From Candidatus Fonsibacter ubiquis (GTDB lineage: Bacteria > Pseudomonadota > Alphaproteobacteria > Pelagibacterales > Pelagibacteraceae), in assembly GCF_002688585.1 (NCBI RefSeq), contig NZ_CP024034.1, positions 673,501 through 737,500 on the forward strand: a stretch of DNA of 64,000 nt, given 5' to 3'. The notes beneath the pieces were generated by a model. That model was given only the letters and a program-made list of their open reading frames with translations, ran no database searches and was not told where the DNA came from. Below are positions 9,762 through 18,294 of the stretch, in pieces (position 1 is the stretch's first letter; each line of letters starts with the position of its first letter). The translations under genes and the position numbers were made by a program.

Positions 9762-10610
9762 ATGAAAACTTATAAAATTCTAATCCCAGTTTTTAATGAT
9801 TGGGATTCTCTTTTAAGTCTTTTAAATAAAATTCACATTTTAAAAATTGATAATCTTGCTCATATAAAAGTCTTAATAGTTGATGATTGTTCCACTGAAA
9901 TATTAAATAAAAAAATTCAATTTAGTTCATTTCAAGATGTAGAAATTATAAAAAATTCTAAAAACATTGGACATGGCAAAAGTATTGCGCGTGGGATTAA
10001 TTATTTAATTAATAAAAATGACTTTGATTACTTGATTGTTATGGATGGAGATGGTGAGGATAGACCTGAAGAGGTTAAAGAATTAATAATAAAATCTATA
10101 GAAATCCCCTCAAAAACAATAACTGCTGATCGTGTTAAGCGCTCTGAAAATATATTCTTTAAATTTTCTTATATTTTACACAAAACCTTAACTCTCATTT
10201 TAACCGGATACTCAATTCGATTTGGAAATTTTATGTGCATTCCTAAACAAGATTTAAACTTAATAGTTGGTAATAACGATCTTGCAGTGAGTTTTTCCGG
10301 AACTGTTGCAAAATTTTTTAAAAATAAAACCTTCATACCCTCGATTAGAGGAATTAGGTATCATGGACCAACTAAAATGAGTTTTTTAAAACTCATTAGA
10401 CATTCTCTTCTAATCATCTCTATATTTAGAAAAGCGGCAGCTATTAGATTAGCAGTATTATTTTTAATATATTCAATCTTAGTATTTTATTTCTTAAAAG
10501 AGTTGTTTATCTTGTTAGTGTTGCCAGTAGCTTTAATAAGTATATTAACTATTTTTATTATTTTTTTTCTTTACCGAAAAAATTCCAATTTTAATCTACT
10601 TAATTCCTAA
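9762..10610 (+). CDS. Glycosyltransferase family 2
   Basis: A 282-residue GT-A fold transferase. It has the N-terminal KILIPVFNDWDSL strand, the VLIVDDCS nucleotide-sugar aspartates, and the metal-binding region VMDGDGEDRPEE. The last 60 residues are two hydrophobic helices, a membrane anchor as in dolichyl- or undecaprenyl-phosphate glycosyltransferases. It sits directly after the family 39-like gene, so the pair is likely a lipid-linked sugar donor enzyme plus transferase. The 3' end overlaps the convergent reductase gene by 15 bases. Confidence 0.85.
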   Translation: MKTYKILIPVFNDWDSLLSLLNKIHILKIDNLAHIKVLIVDDCSTEILNKKIQFSSFQDVEIIKNSKNIGHGKSIARGINYLINKNDFDYLIVMDGDGEDRPEEVKELIIKSIEIPSKTITADRVKRSENIFFKFSYILHKTLTLILTGYSIRFGNFMCIPKQDLNLIVGNNDLAVSFSGTVAKFFKNKTFIPSIRGIRYHGPTKMSFLKLIRHSLLIISIFRKAAAIRLAVLFLIYSILVFYFLKELFILLVLPVALISILTIFIIFFLYRKNSNFNLLNS

Positions 10611-11615
10611 ACGTTTATGGATCTGAGTAGATGATGTTGTGTATTGAAAAACGTAATTTTCATTTGGTCTTGATCTAGCAAAACACTCTCTTGCTGCCAA
10701 GGCACCTTCATGAAAGCCAGAAAGAATTAGTTTTAATTTACCTGGATAAGTACAAATATCTCCTATTGCAAAAATACCATCCTCATTAGTTTGAAAGTTT
10801 TTTGTATTAACTAAAATACATTTTTCTTCTAAATTTAATCCCCAGTTAGCAATAGGACCAAGTTCCATCTTAAGTCCAAAGAAAGCGATTACTGAATCTA
10901 TATTTAAAACTTCTTTAGTTTCATTATTTTTTTGAATTTGAATATTATTTAATTTTAAATCACCATTAACATCCGTTAATTTATAAAAAGTTTTGATTTC
11001 AATTTTTCCTGTTTTTGCAATTTCTTTAATTTTGTTTAAGGTATGCGGAGCTCCTTTAAAATCTTCTCTTCTGTGAATTAAATAAATTTTTTTTGCTATA
11101 TTTGACAATTCTAGAGTCCAATCTAATGCGGAGTCCCCTCCGCCAAATATTGCAATTATTTGATCTTTAAATTTAGATTTATCTTTAACAGAATAATAAA
11201 AACCTTTTCCTTCAAATTTTTCAGCATTTTTAATATCTACTTTTCTAGGCTCAAAAGATCCAACTCCACCAGCTATAATAATATTAGGTGTTTCGAAAAT
11301 TTTATTTTCACTTGTAATTACTCTCCATAATTTATCATTTTTTTTTATTTCATTGACTCTTTGGTTAAGGTGAAATTCTGGCTTAAATGGTTTTATTTGA
11401 TCAAGTAAATTTCTAATTAAAAGTTCTCCTGTGCAATTTGGAACTCCTGGAATATCATAAATAGGTTTATCGGGATAAAGCTCAATGCACTGTCCGCCTA
11501 TTTTATCTAAATTATCAATCACATGAGTATTAAGTCCTAAAATGCCAAGTTCGAAAACAGAAAATAAACCAACAGGACCAGCTCCTATAATAACCGCATC
11601 AGTTTTGATTGTCAT
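10596..11615 (-). CDS. Ferredoxin-NADP+ reductase, thioredoxin reductase-like
   Basis: FAD-dependent reductase of the YumC/bacterial type 2 FNR group, 339 residues. The FAD-binding motif IGAGPVGLFSVFELG is at the N-terminus, the NADPH-binding motif FGGGDSALDWTLEL is near residue 160, and the FAD-contact segment FAIGDICTYPG is near residue 275. There is no CXXC redox pair, which separates it from true thioredoxin reductase. It lies one base after the ferredoxin gene, so the two form a redox pair moving electrons between NADPH and ferredoxin. Both genes sit close to proteorhodopsin. Confidence 0.92.
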   Translation of the reverse strand: MTIKTDAVIIGAGPVGLFSVFELGILGLNTHVIDNLDKIGGQCIELYPDKPIYDIPGVPNCTGELLIRNLLDQIKPFKPEFHLNQRVNEIKKNDKLWRVITSENKIFETPNIIIAGGVGSFEPRKVDIKNAEKFEGKGFYYSVKDKSKFKDQIIAIFGGGDSALDWTLELSNIAKKIYLIHRREDFKGAPHTLNKIKEIAKTGKIEIKTFYKLTDVNGDLKLNNIQIQKNNETKEVLNIDSVIAFFGLKMELGPIANWGLNLEEKCILVNTKNFQTNEDGIFAIGDICTYPGKLKLILSGFHEGALAARECFARSRPNENYVFQYTTSSTQIHKRLGIK

Positions 11616-11616
11616 T

Positions 11617-11937
11617 TTAACTTTGTTTTTTTGGCATTCTAACTCTTATACCATCAATTTCATTTGAAATTATAATTTGGCAACTTAATCTACTTGATTT
11701 ATCGGCATCTTGTACAAAATCTAACATATCTTTTTCTGCCTCTTCTGCTTCAGGAATTTTGTGCAAAAATTTTTCATCTACATAAACATGACATGTCGCA
11801 CAGGCGCAGGATCCGCCGCAATCAGCATCGATTCCAGGAATAGAATTCTTTATAGCTCCTTCCATTATTGAAAATCCAAGTGGCATTTCAATTTGATGTT
11901 CTTTACCGTTGTGTTCTATATAAGTAATTTTTGGCAT
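11617..11937 (-). CDS. 2Fe-2S ferredoxin, adrenodoxin type
   Basis: A 106-residue electron carrier. The cluster ligands follow the adrenodoxin pattern: Cys40, Cys46 and Cys49 in DADCGGSCACATCHVYV, with the distal Cys86 in SRLSCQII. The acidic helix EAEEAEKDMLDF matches the partner-binding face of adrenodoxin-type ferredoxins. It is the first gene of a two-gene unit with the reductase that follows. Ferredoxins of this type serve Fe-S assembly or monooxygenases; the client is not visible here. Confidence 0.95.
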   Translation of the reverse strand: MPKITYIEHNGKEHQIEMPLGFSIMEGAIKNSIPGIDADCGGSCACATCHVYVDEKFLHKIPEAEEAEKDMLDFVQDADKSSRLSCQIIISNEIDGIRVRMPKKQS

Positions 11938-11973
11938 TAAATTAAAAACTTAAAGTTATATAACAGTGAATTT

Positions 11974-12975
11974 ATGTTTTTAAAATTACAATTTGTTAAA
12001 AAAAAATTTTTTTTAAAAGATTCATTCCGAATATCAAGGGAAAATAAAAAAATTTTAAATCTAATAATAATAAAACTTACTGAAAACGATAAGTGTGGAT
12101 TTGCTGAGTGTGTGCCATATAAAAGATATGGAGAAAGTCAAAAAAAGATATTTTCATATTTAACCAATAATCAAAGTAAAATTCTAAAATTAATAAGACA
12201 TAATAAACTTGAAAAAATTAAATATTTATCCTTAAGAACGGCGCTAGAATTGGCCTTAAAGCATCTGAATATTAATAAAGAAAATAGATATTATTTAAAA
12301 AAAAAATACCCAACCTTCATTACTATTCCTATATTTAGTCAAAAAAAGATCAAAAAAATTATATACAAGTTTAAAAATGTTAATTTTATTAAAGTTAAAG
12401 TTAATAAAAAAAACATTTTAAAAACTATTAAATTTATTAATAAAAATTGTCCTAAATCAAAAATTATAATTGATGCCAATGAGGGCTTAAATTTCAATTT
12501 ATTAAAAAAGATTATTAAAAATTTAGAAATATTAAATGTAATTATTATAGAGCAACCATTTAAATATGGATTAGACTATAAGCTGAAGTATATAAAAACT
12601 AAAATACTATTCTGTGCTGATGAATCTTTTCATTTAAATAATAAAAACAAAGTTCTAAAATACTATCAATTAATAAATATTAAATTAGATAAATTTGGCG
12701 GCTTAAATAAAAGTCTTAACATCATCAAATTTTTAAGAAAAAAAAATAAAAAAATACTTCTTGGCTGTATGGTTAGTTCCTCGTTATCAATTGTGCCTGC
12801 ATTAACAATTGCTAAATATTGCACTTTTCTTGATTTAGATGGTCCTTATTTTTTAAAAAATGATTTTATAAATGGAGTTTCTTACAAAAATGGTAACTTA
12901 ATGTTAAATAAAAATTTTATTTGGCTAAATAAAAAAGGCCCCGAAGAAAGTCTTCAGGGCCTTTTTAAAAATTAA
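11974..12975 (+). CDS. Dipeptide epimerase, enolase superfamily
   Basis: Mandelate racemase/muconate lactonizing enzyme-type protein of 333 residues, closest to L-Ala-D/L-Glu epimerases that recycle peptidoglycan peptides. The visible motifs are the capping-domain PYKRYGES, the catalytic KxK in FIKVKVN, metal ligands in IIDANEG, IIEQPF and CADES, and the second catalytic lysine in NIKLDKFGGL, followed by GCMVSSSL. Lysine content is very high. The last codons coincide with a strong terminator hairpin, so the C-terminal KKGPEESLQGLF sequence is partly dictated by RNA structure. It converges on proteorhodopsin. Confidence 0.85.
   Translation: MFLKLQFVKKKFFLKDSFRISRENKKILNLIIIKLTENDKCGFAECVPYKRYGESQKKIFSYLTNNQSKILKLIRHNKLEKIKYLSLRTALELALKHLNINKENRYYLKKKYPTFITIPIFSQKKIKKIIYKFKNVNFIKVKVNKKNILKTIKFINKNCPKSKIIIDANEGLNFNLLKKIIKNLEILNVIIIEQPFKYGLDYKLKYIKTKILFCADESFHLNNKNKVLKYYQLINIKLDKFGGLNKSLNIIKFLRKKNKKILLGCMVSSSLSIVPALTIAKYCTFLDLDGPYFLKNDFINGVSYKNGNLMLNKNFIWLNKKGPEESLQGLFKN
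12932..12966. terminator. Bidirectional terminator between epimerase and proteorhodopsin
   Basis: The stem pairs AAAAAGGCCC with GGGCCTTTTT and GAAGA with TCTTC, with one C/A mismatch and a 3-base loop. It has an A run on one side and a T run on the other, so it works as an intrinsic terminator in both directions. It lies wholly inside the coding end of the dipeptide epimerase, ending nine bases before its last base, and 20 bases past the proteorhodopsin stop. Confidence 0.9.
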
Positions 12976-12985
12976 TCTTAATTAA

Positions 12986-13687
12986 TTACTTAGATCCTGC
13001 TGGTGTTAAACTTGCAGCAGTTTTATAAATAACTAAACCGAATAATATTTTATTAATAAAATCAGCTAAGTTATAAATAAGATTTAATGTAACTTCATTT
13101 GCTGATCCAGTCATATATCCAAATAGATAACCTAATGGATAAACTGACCAACCAATTGTTACAATCCATTTGCAAAATTCGAAACATTCTTTTGCAGGAC
13201 CAGATAATCTAGCTGCTTCTCTACCAGCTTCGCCTGAGAAAACTTCATATAAAATGAAGATCCAACCAGCCATACCGATAATAAAACCAGCATTAATATT
13301 CATATATCCAGCTTCACCTAGATAACCACCAATTAACATAACTAGTGTTCCAAGTAATAATCGCCAGAAAATGCCTGTTGAAACTTTTTTAACAGCTGAA
13401 AGAATAAAATAGAATTCAACCATTAATAAAGGAACAGTTAATAGCCAATCAATATATCTAAATACTGTTGGTGATGTTCCTGTGCTTACCCAAACTTCTC
13501 TCATGTACATGTAGTGTACAAAAGCAATACCAGTTACTAATCCTGATAAAGTAATTGAAGTTCTCCAAGAAGCTTTTACAGAGTTTCTTTCGATAAAGAA
13601 AAAAACTGTAGTAGCTAGCAAGGCCATTGATATTAGCCAGAACGTAATTCCAGTTAAATCGCTGGATTGCAATAGTGTAGTTTTCAT
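12986..13687 (-). CDS. Proteorhodopsin, green-tuned proton pump
   Basis: Seven-helix retinal protein that pumps protons out of the cell in light. Residues matching the reference green proteorhodopsin are Asp80 (proton acceptor, Asp97), Glu91 (proton donor, Glu108), His58 (His75), Lys213 (retinal Schiff base, Lys231) and Leu88 (tuning position 105, Leu meaning green). The 233-residue protein starts directly at the first membrane helix: it has no cleavable signal peptide, and an in-frame TAA abuts the ATG, so no longer form is possible. An AGGGG ribosome-binding site precedes the start. It is divergent from the carotenoid/retinal operon. Confidence 0.98.
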   Translation of the reverse strand: MKTTLLQSSDLTGITFWLISMALLATTVFFFIERNSVKASWRTSITLSGLVTGIAFVHYMYMREVWVSTGTSPTVFRYIDWLLTVPLLMVEFYFILSAVKKVSTGIFWRLLLGTLVMLIGGYLGEAGYMNINAGFIIGMAGWIFILYEVFSGEAGREAARLSGPAKECFEFCKWIVTIGWSVYPLGYLFGYMTGSANEVTLNLIYNLADFINKILFGLVIYKTAASLTPAGSK

Positions 13688-13737
13688 TTATTAATCCCCT
13701 ATTGTTTATTTAAGTGAGAGAAAACTAAATGAATTTG

Positions 13738-13767
13738 ATAATATTTGAAAGAAATTTAAATTTACAA
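13738..13767 (-). promoter_or_regulatory. Candidate proteorhodopsin promoter
   Basis: On the minus strand a TTGTAA (13762-13767) and a TATTAT (13738-13743) are separated by 18 bases, which fits a sigma-70-type promoter and gives a leader of about 45 bases to the proteorhodopsin ATG. AT-rich sequence makes chance matches common, so this is a suggestion only. Confidence 0.35.
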
Positions 13768-13793
13768 AAAGTATTGATTTATAAGGATTTTTA

Positions 13794-13809
13794 ATAAGTT
13801 ACAACTTAT
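13794..13809. promoter_or_regulatory. 16-bp palindrome in the proteorhodopsin/crtI spacer
   Basis: ATAAGTT-AC-AACTTAT is a perfect inverted repeat with a 2-base centre, placed 22 bases before the crtI start and about 105 bases before the proteorhodopsin start. The size and symmetry suit a dimeric repressor or activator site. No regulator gene is adjacent. Confidence 0.35.
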
Positions 13810-13831
13810 GGTTAAATTCAAAAATTATTAG

Positions 13832-15307
13832 ATGCCAGACAGCGCTGTTGTAATTGGTGCGGGTTTTGGAGGAATTGCCTCCGCAATAAGGTTAAGAGCG
13901 ATGAATTATAACGTCACCTTGATCGAAAAAAATTCTGATTTAGGAGGTAGAGCTAGAACTTTTTATAAAAACGGCTACACTTTTGATGCTGGACCTACCG
14001 TTATCACCGCTCCTTATCTACTTGATGAATTATTTACTCTATTTAAAAAAGACATAAAAGATTATGTAAAAATTATTCCATTAAAAATTTGGTACCAGTT
14101 TATATTTAGCGATTTATCAAAGTTTAATTACACTGGAAATCATAATGAAAATTTAAAAGAAATTTCTAAATTTAATACAAATGATATTCAAGGATTTGAG
14201 GAATTATTAAAATTTTCAGAAAGAATATTTAATAAAGGCTATTTAGAATTATCAGACACACCTTTTTCAAAACTTTCTTTCATGCTAAAGCAAATTCCTT
14301 CTTTATTATTACTTAAAAGTTATCTGTCTGTTTTTAAATTAGTGTCTAGATTTCTAAAGAATGAAAAATTAAGAAAAATTTTTAGTGTTCATCCACTTTT
14401 AGTTGGGGGAAACCCATTTTCTACAACCTCAATTTACACTTTAATTTTATTTTTAGAAAAAAAATGGGGAGTGCATTATGCATTAGGTGGTACTGGAAAA
14501 ATTATTTCATCATTAGAAAAACTTATGAATGAAATTGGAATTAAAATTATAAAAAATGATGAAGTTATAAAAATTACTACAGAAAAAGAAAGAGTTACAG
14601 GTATAATAACTAAAAATAATAAAATTATTAATTCAAAAATTATCATTTGTAATGCGGACCCCCCCTTTGTTTATAAAAATTTGTTAGATGAAAAACAGCA
14701 TAATTTTTTATTTAAAACTAAAGTAAAACGTATGAACTATTCTATGGGTTTATTTGTTTACTATTTTGGATCTAAAAAAAAATATCACAACGTAGAGCAT
14801 CATAGTATCTATTTCGGAGATACTTATAAAGAATTGTTAGATCAAATATTTAATAAAAAAATACTAAATGATGACATAAGTTATTACCTTCACCGACCTA
14901 CGGCAACTGATCCAACCATGGCCCCGCCTGATAGAGATTGTTTTTATGTTTTAGTGCCTGTGCCCAATAATTTATCTAATATAAAATGGAGTGAAGAGGG
15001 TGAGCGATTTAAAAAAGTAATTATTAAAAAATTAAGCTCTACTTTATTGCCTGAAATAGAAAAATTTATTGAAGAAGACTTCTATATAACTCCTGATTAT
15101 TTCGAAACAGAACTTAAGACACTTTATGGATCAGGTTTTTCAATTCAGCCAAAATTCACACAATCTGCGTATTTTAGATTTCATAATGAATCTGAGATTT
15201 ACAAAGGCTTATACTTTGCTGGTGCTGGAACTCACCCGGGAGCTGGGATTCCTGGAGTTTTATCATCAGCTAAAATTTTAGATAAAATTGTTCCTAAAGT
15301 TCAATGA
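13832..15307 (+). CDS. crtI: Phytoene desaturase
   Basis: FAD-dependent desaturase that converts phytoene to lycopene at the membrane. The 491-residue protein has the N-terminal dinucleotide motif VIGAGFGGIASAIRL with EKNSDLGGRARTF, and the C-terminal family signature GLYFAGAGTHPGAGIPGVL. Length and both signatures are standard. It is the first gene of the four-gene crtI-crtB-crtY-blh operon and overlaps crtB by four bases (ATGA), which indicates coupled translation. Confidence 0.97.
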   Translation: MPDSAVVIGAGFGGIASAIRLRAMNYNVTLIEKNSDLGGRARTFYKNGYTFDAGPTVITAPYLLDELFTLFKKDIKDYVKIIPLKIWYQFIFSDLSKFNYTGNHNENLKEISKFNTNDIQGFEELLKFSERIFNKGYLELSDTPFSKLSFMLKQIPSLLLLKSYLSVFKLVSRFLKNEKLRKIFSVHPLLVGGNPFSTTSIYTLILFLEKKWGVHYALGGTGKIISSLEKLMNEIGIKIIKNDEVIKITTEKERVTGIITKNNKIINSKIIICNADPPFVYKNLLDEKQHNFLFKTKVKRMNYSMGLFVYYFGSKKKYHNVEHHSIYFGDTYKELLDQIFNKKILNDDISYYLHRPTATDPTMAPPDRDCFYVLVPVPNNLSNIKWSEEGERFKKVIIKKLSSTLLPEIEKFIEEDFYITPDYFETELKTLYGSGFSIQPKFTQSAYFRFHNESEIYKGLYFAGAGTHPGAGIPGVLSSAKILDKIVPKVQ

Positions 15308-16137
15308 AAATAGAGAATTATATTCGATTTTATGGAAAATCTTTTTATTGGGCTGGTAAATTTTTAGAAAAAGAAGTTTTTGAAGATTGTTCAACCCTTT
15401 ATGCTTTTTGCAGAGTTATAGATAATTTAGTTGATAAAAAATCAAATTCAAAGACAAATGTAAAAAAGTTTATAAAAGACTACCAAAGTCAAAATTCTAA
15501 AATTCAAGTTAATAAAGAATTCAAAAAAATTGAGACGAAGTATCAAATTCCAAAAAAATATATTAACGACTTATTTTATGGAATAAATTTGGACACAAAA
15601 ACTGTCAAAATAAAATCAACAAAAGAAATTATTAAATATTCCTATTATGTAGCTGGAACAGTTGGAGCAATGATGTCTTATATTTTTCAAACTTCAAAAC
15701 CCCAAGCCATAAAACATGCAATAAATCTTGGAATAGCAATGCAGCTTACAAATATTTCAAGGGACGTATTAAAAGATGCTTATTTAAATAGAATTTATCT
15801 GCCTAAAAATATGTTAAATGAGGAAATTACAGCTAAAGATATTATAAAAAAAAAATTTAATAAAAAACATTTATTCTTAGTAATTAAAAAAATAATATTT
15901 TTATCAGAAAAATATTATGATAGCGGAAATATCGGAATTAAATATCTTCCAAAGAAAGTTAAATTTCCAATTTTTTTAGCAAGCTCATTATACAGAGGTA
16001 TTGGAAAAAAAATTTTTAGTTCAAGTTACAATAGATACTTTTTAGATAGAACTTATTTAAATTTCATGGAAAAAATTATTATAACTTTTAAGTCATTTTA
16101 TTTTTTCTTTATTGTTAATAATGGTTACAAAAATTAA
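15304..16137 (+). CDS. crtB: Phytoene synthase
   Basis: Condenses two geranylgeranyl diphosphates into phytoene. The 277-residue protein carries both aspartate-rich substrate motifs, DNLVD in YAFCRVIDNLVDKK and DVLKD in NISRDVLKDAYLNRIYLP. It overlaps crtI by four bases and is followed by crtY after six bases. No geranylgeranyl diphosphate synthase (crtE) is in this operon, so its substrate must come from a gene elsewhere. Confidence 0.96.
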   Translation: MKIENYIRFYGKSFYWAGKFLEKEVFEDCSTLYAFCRVIDNLVDKKSNSKTNVKKFIKDYQSQNSKIQVNKEFKKIETKYQIPKKYINDLFYGINLDTKTVKIKSTKEIIKYSYYVAGTVGAMMSYIFQTSKPQAIKHAINLGIAMQLTNISRDVLKDAYLNRIYLPKNMLNEEITAKDIIKKKFNKKHLFLVIKKIIFLSEKYYDSGNIGIKYLPKKVKFPIFLASSLYRGIGKKIFSSSYNRYFLDRTYLNFMEKIIITFKSFYFFFIVNNGYKN

Positions 16138-16143
16138 AATATA

Positions 16144-17274
16144 ATGAAAAAATTTAATTATATTATAGTTGGCGCTGGCTGCTCAGGTCTTTCTCTAGCT
16201 TATGAGATGAATGTTAAAAATCTTTTTAATGATAAAACATGCGCTATAATTGATAAAAGAAAGGAATTTAACAGAGATAAAATATGGTCATACTGGAATA
16301 TTTACGAACATTCTTTTTATGATTGTTTAATAAATAAATGGGATAAGTTTTGTGTAAAAAAAAATCAAAATGAGATAATTTTAGATTGTGAAAATTTTCA
16401 ATATCAATCAATTGATAGTCAAAAGTTTTATAAAAAAATTTTAGACAATTTAAATTCAAATAAAAATATAAAATTAATCTTAAATAAGTCTGTCGATAAA
16501 ATTTATGAAAATAAAGATGAAGCAATTGTACAATGTAGTGATGAAATCTTTAGGACAGATATAATATTTAACAGCTCATTGGATAATAAGACGACTAAAG
16601 AAAGTGAGCTTTTTCAACACTTCTACGGCTGTGAAGTTGTTTTTGATGAAAATGTAAATTTACCAGAATATCCAATTATAATGGATTTTAACTGTAACCA
16701 AGATAGTTGGGTTCATTTTTTTTACACATTGCCGATGGGTAAAAATAAAATTTTTATTGAAAACACATGGATATCAAATGAAAAAAGCTTTGCATTTGAA
16801 CGATATATCGCTGAAATAAATTATTATATTCAAAATAATCTTAATTATAAAAAAAAATACAAAACTAATTACTCAGAAATAGGATCAATTCCTATGTTTC
16901 ATTTCAAAAACAATATGAAATATAAAAAAATAATTAATATTGGTACTGCTGGTAACCTCACGCGCAAAAGTACTGGATATACTTTTTTAAATATTCAAAA
17001 ATCAGTAAAACAAATAGTTATTAATATTTCAAAGAAACAGAGTATAAAAGAATCAAGTGTAAGTTTAAAATATAACTACCTTGATAATATATTCATAAAA
17101 GTTCTCTTAGAAAAAAAAGGAAGTATGTATGAAGTTTTTTTTGACCTTTTTAAAAAAAATAAGACAAAGGATATCGTGAAGTTTTTATCAAATACAAGTA
17201 ATTGGTTTGAGGATTTAAGGATAATTCTATCAATGCCTAAGTTAATTTTTATTAAAAAATTATTAAATTTATAA
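16144..17274 (+). CDS. crtY: Lycopene beta-cyclase
   Basis: Cyclises both ends of lycopene to beta-carotene. The 376-residue protein shows the N-terminal flavin-binding motif YIIVGAGCSGLSLAYEM, the DKIWSYW segment typical of CrtY, and the conserved GSIPM and GTAGNLTRKSTGYTF motifs. It is third in the retinal operon, six bases after crtB and four before blh. Confidence 0.95.
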   Translation: MKKFNYIIVGAGCSGLSLAYEMNVKNLFNDKTCAIIDKRKEFNRDKIWSYWNIYEHSFYDCLINKWDKFCVKKNQNEIILDCENFQYQSIDSQKFYKKILDNLNSNKNIKLILNKSVDKIYENKDEAIVQCSDEIFRTDIIFNSSLDNKTTKESELFQHFYGCEVVFDENVNLPEYPIIMDFNCNQDSWVHFFYTLPMGKNKIFIENTWISNEKSFAFERYIAEINYYIQNNLNYKKKYKTNYSEIGSIPMFHFKNNMKYKKIINIGTAGNLTRKSTGYTFLNIQKSVKQIVINISKKQSIKESSVSLKYNYLDNIFIKVLLEKKGSMYEVFFDLFKKNKTKDIVKFLSNTSNWFEDLRIILSMPKLIFIKKLLNL

Positions 17275-17278
17275 TTAC

Positions 17279-18205
17279 ATGTGTAAAGTTGTGAAAAAAT
17301 ATTTTGTTAATATAAATTATTTTTTTGTTGCCTTGGTAATATTTTTGCTACTAATTCAAAGTAAAGTCGATTTAACCATAACAACTAAATATATCATTTG
17401 TTTTTTTTTAATTGCGACAATTGGAATTTCACACGGGGCTTATGATGGTCATAAAGGGCTAGTGTTTCTAAAAGAAAAAATTAATTTTCCAAAATTATTA
17501 TTTTATTTTACCTATATAAGTCTTGTTTTATTTGTTTTCTTTTTTTGGTATTTAAATCCAAAAATCTCTTTAATTGTTTTCTTAATTTTATCTTCCTTTC
17601 ATTTTGGCAAAGAAGATTTGGAAATTTACATAACTAAGATATTTAGATTTAGAGTCTTTATCTTTTTTTTAAAAGGGTCACTAATTATCTTATTACCGCT
17701 CTATTTTAAATATGATGAAACAAATGAAATTTTTAATAGTATACTTTTTTTACAATCTTCAACTTTGATTCCAAGTATCTTTGTAAAATTACTTCTACCT
17801 TTAAATTTGTTACTTCAGTTTTTTTTTTATATTTATATTTTGATAAAAAGAAATATTTTATATAAAGATTTTTTAATTATTTTTTCTGAGATTTTTTTAA
17901 TAATAATTATTTTTTATTTATTTAGTATTATAACTGCATTTACACTTTACTTTTGTTTTATACATTCACTTAAAAATATAATTGCAATTTCAAACGAACT
18001 AAACTCCAATATTTACCTTGGATTTAGAAGTTTTTTATTAAAATCTTTGCCCATAACTATCACCACATTTTTATTATTATTTCTAAGTTTATTTGTGCTT
18101 ACAAGTATTGAGCCATTAGAAGAAGTAATTCAAAAAACTATATTTATAGGACTTGCGTCTTTAACTTTGCCTCACATTGTTCTTCATTATTTTATAGATA
18201 GATAA
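17279..18205 (+). CDS. blh: Beta-carotene 15,15'-dioxygenase, Brp/Blh family
   Basis: Integral membrane enzyme that splits beta-carotene into two retinals, the chromophore of proteorhodopsin. The 308-residue, strongly hydrophobic protein keeps the conserved histidine motifs of the Brp/Blh family: ISHGAYDGHKG, SSFHFGKED, CFIHSLKN and LPHIVLHYFID, which are the likely iron ligands. It is the last gene of the crt operon and completes the retinal pathway next to its opsin. Confidence 0.95.
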   Translation: MCKVVKKYFVNINYFFVALVIFLLLIQSKVDLTITTKYIICFFLIATIGISHGAYDGHKGLVFLKEKINFPKLLFYFTYISLVLFVFFFWYLNPKISLIVFLILSSFHFGKEDLEIYITKIFRFRVFIFFLKGSLIILLPLYFKYDETNEIFNSILFLQSSTLIPSIFVKLLLPLNLLLQFFFYIYILIKRNILYKDFLIIFSEIFLIIIIFYLFSIITAFTLYFCFIHSLKNIIAISNELNSNIYLGFRSFLLKSLPITITTFLLLFLSLFVLTSIEPLEEVIQKTIFIGLASLTLPHIVLHYFIDR

Positions 18206-18294
18206 TTAGCATTTTTTAATTATTTTTAGGAAATTAACTATTGTCTTTTTTTTTGTTTAGTATTTAATTTACTATCATAATAGGGGGTCAAAAA

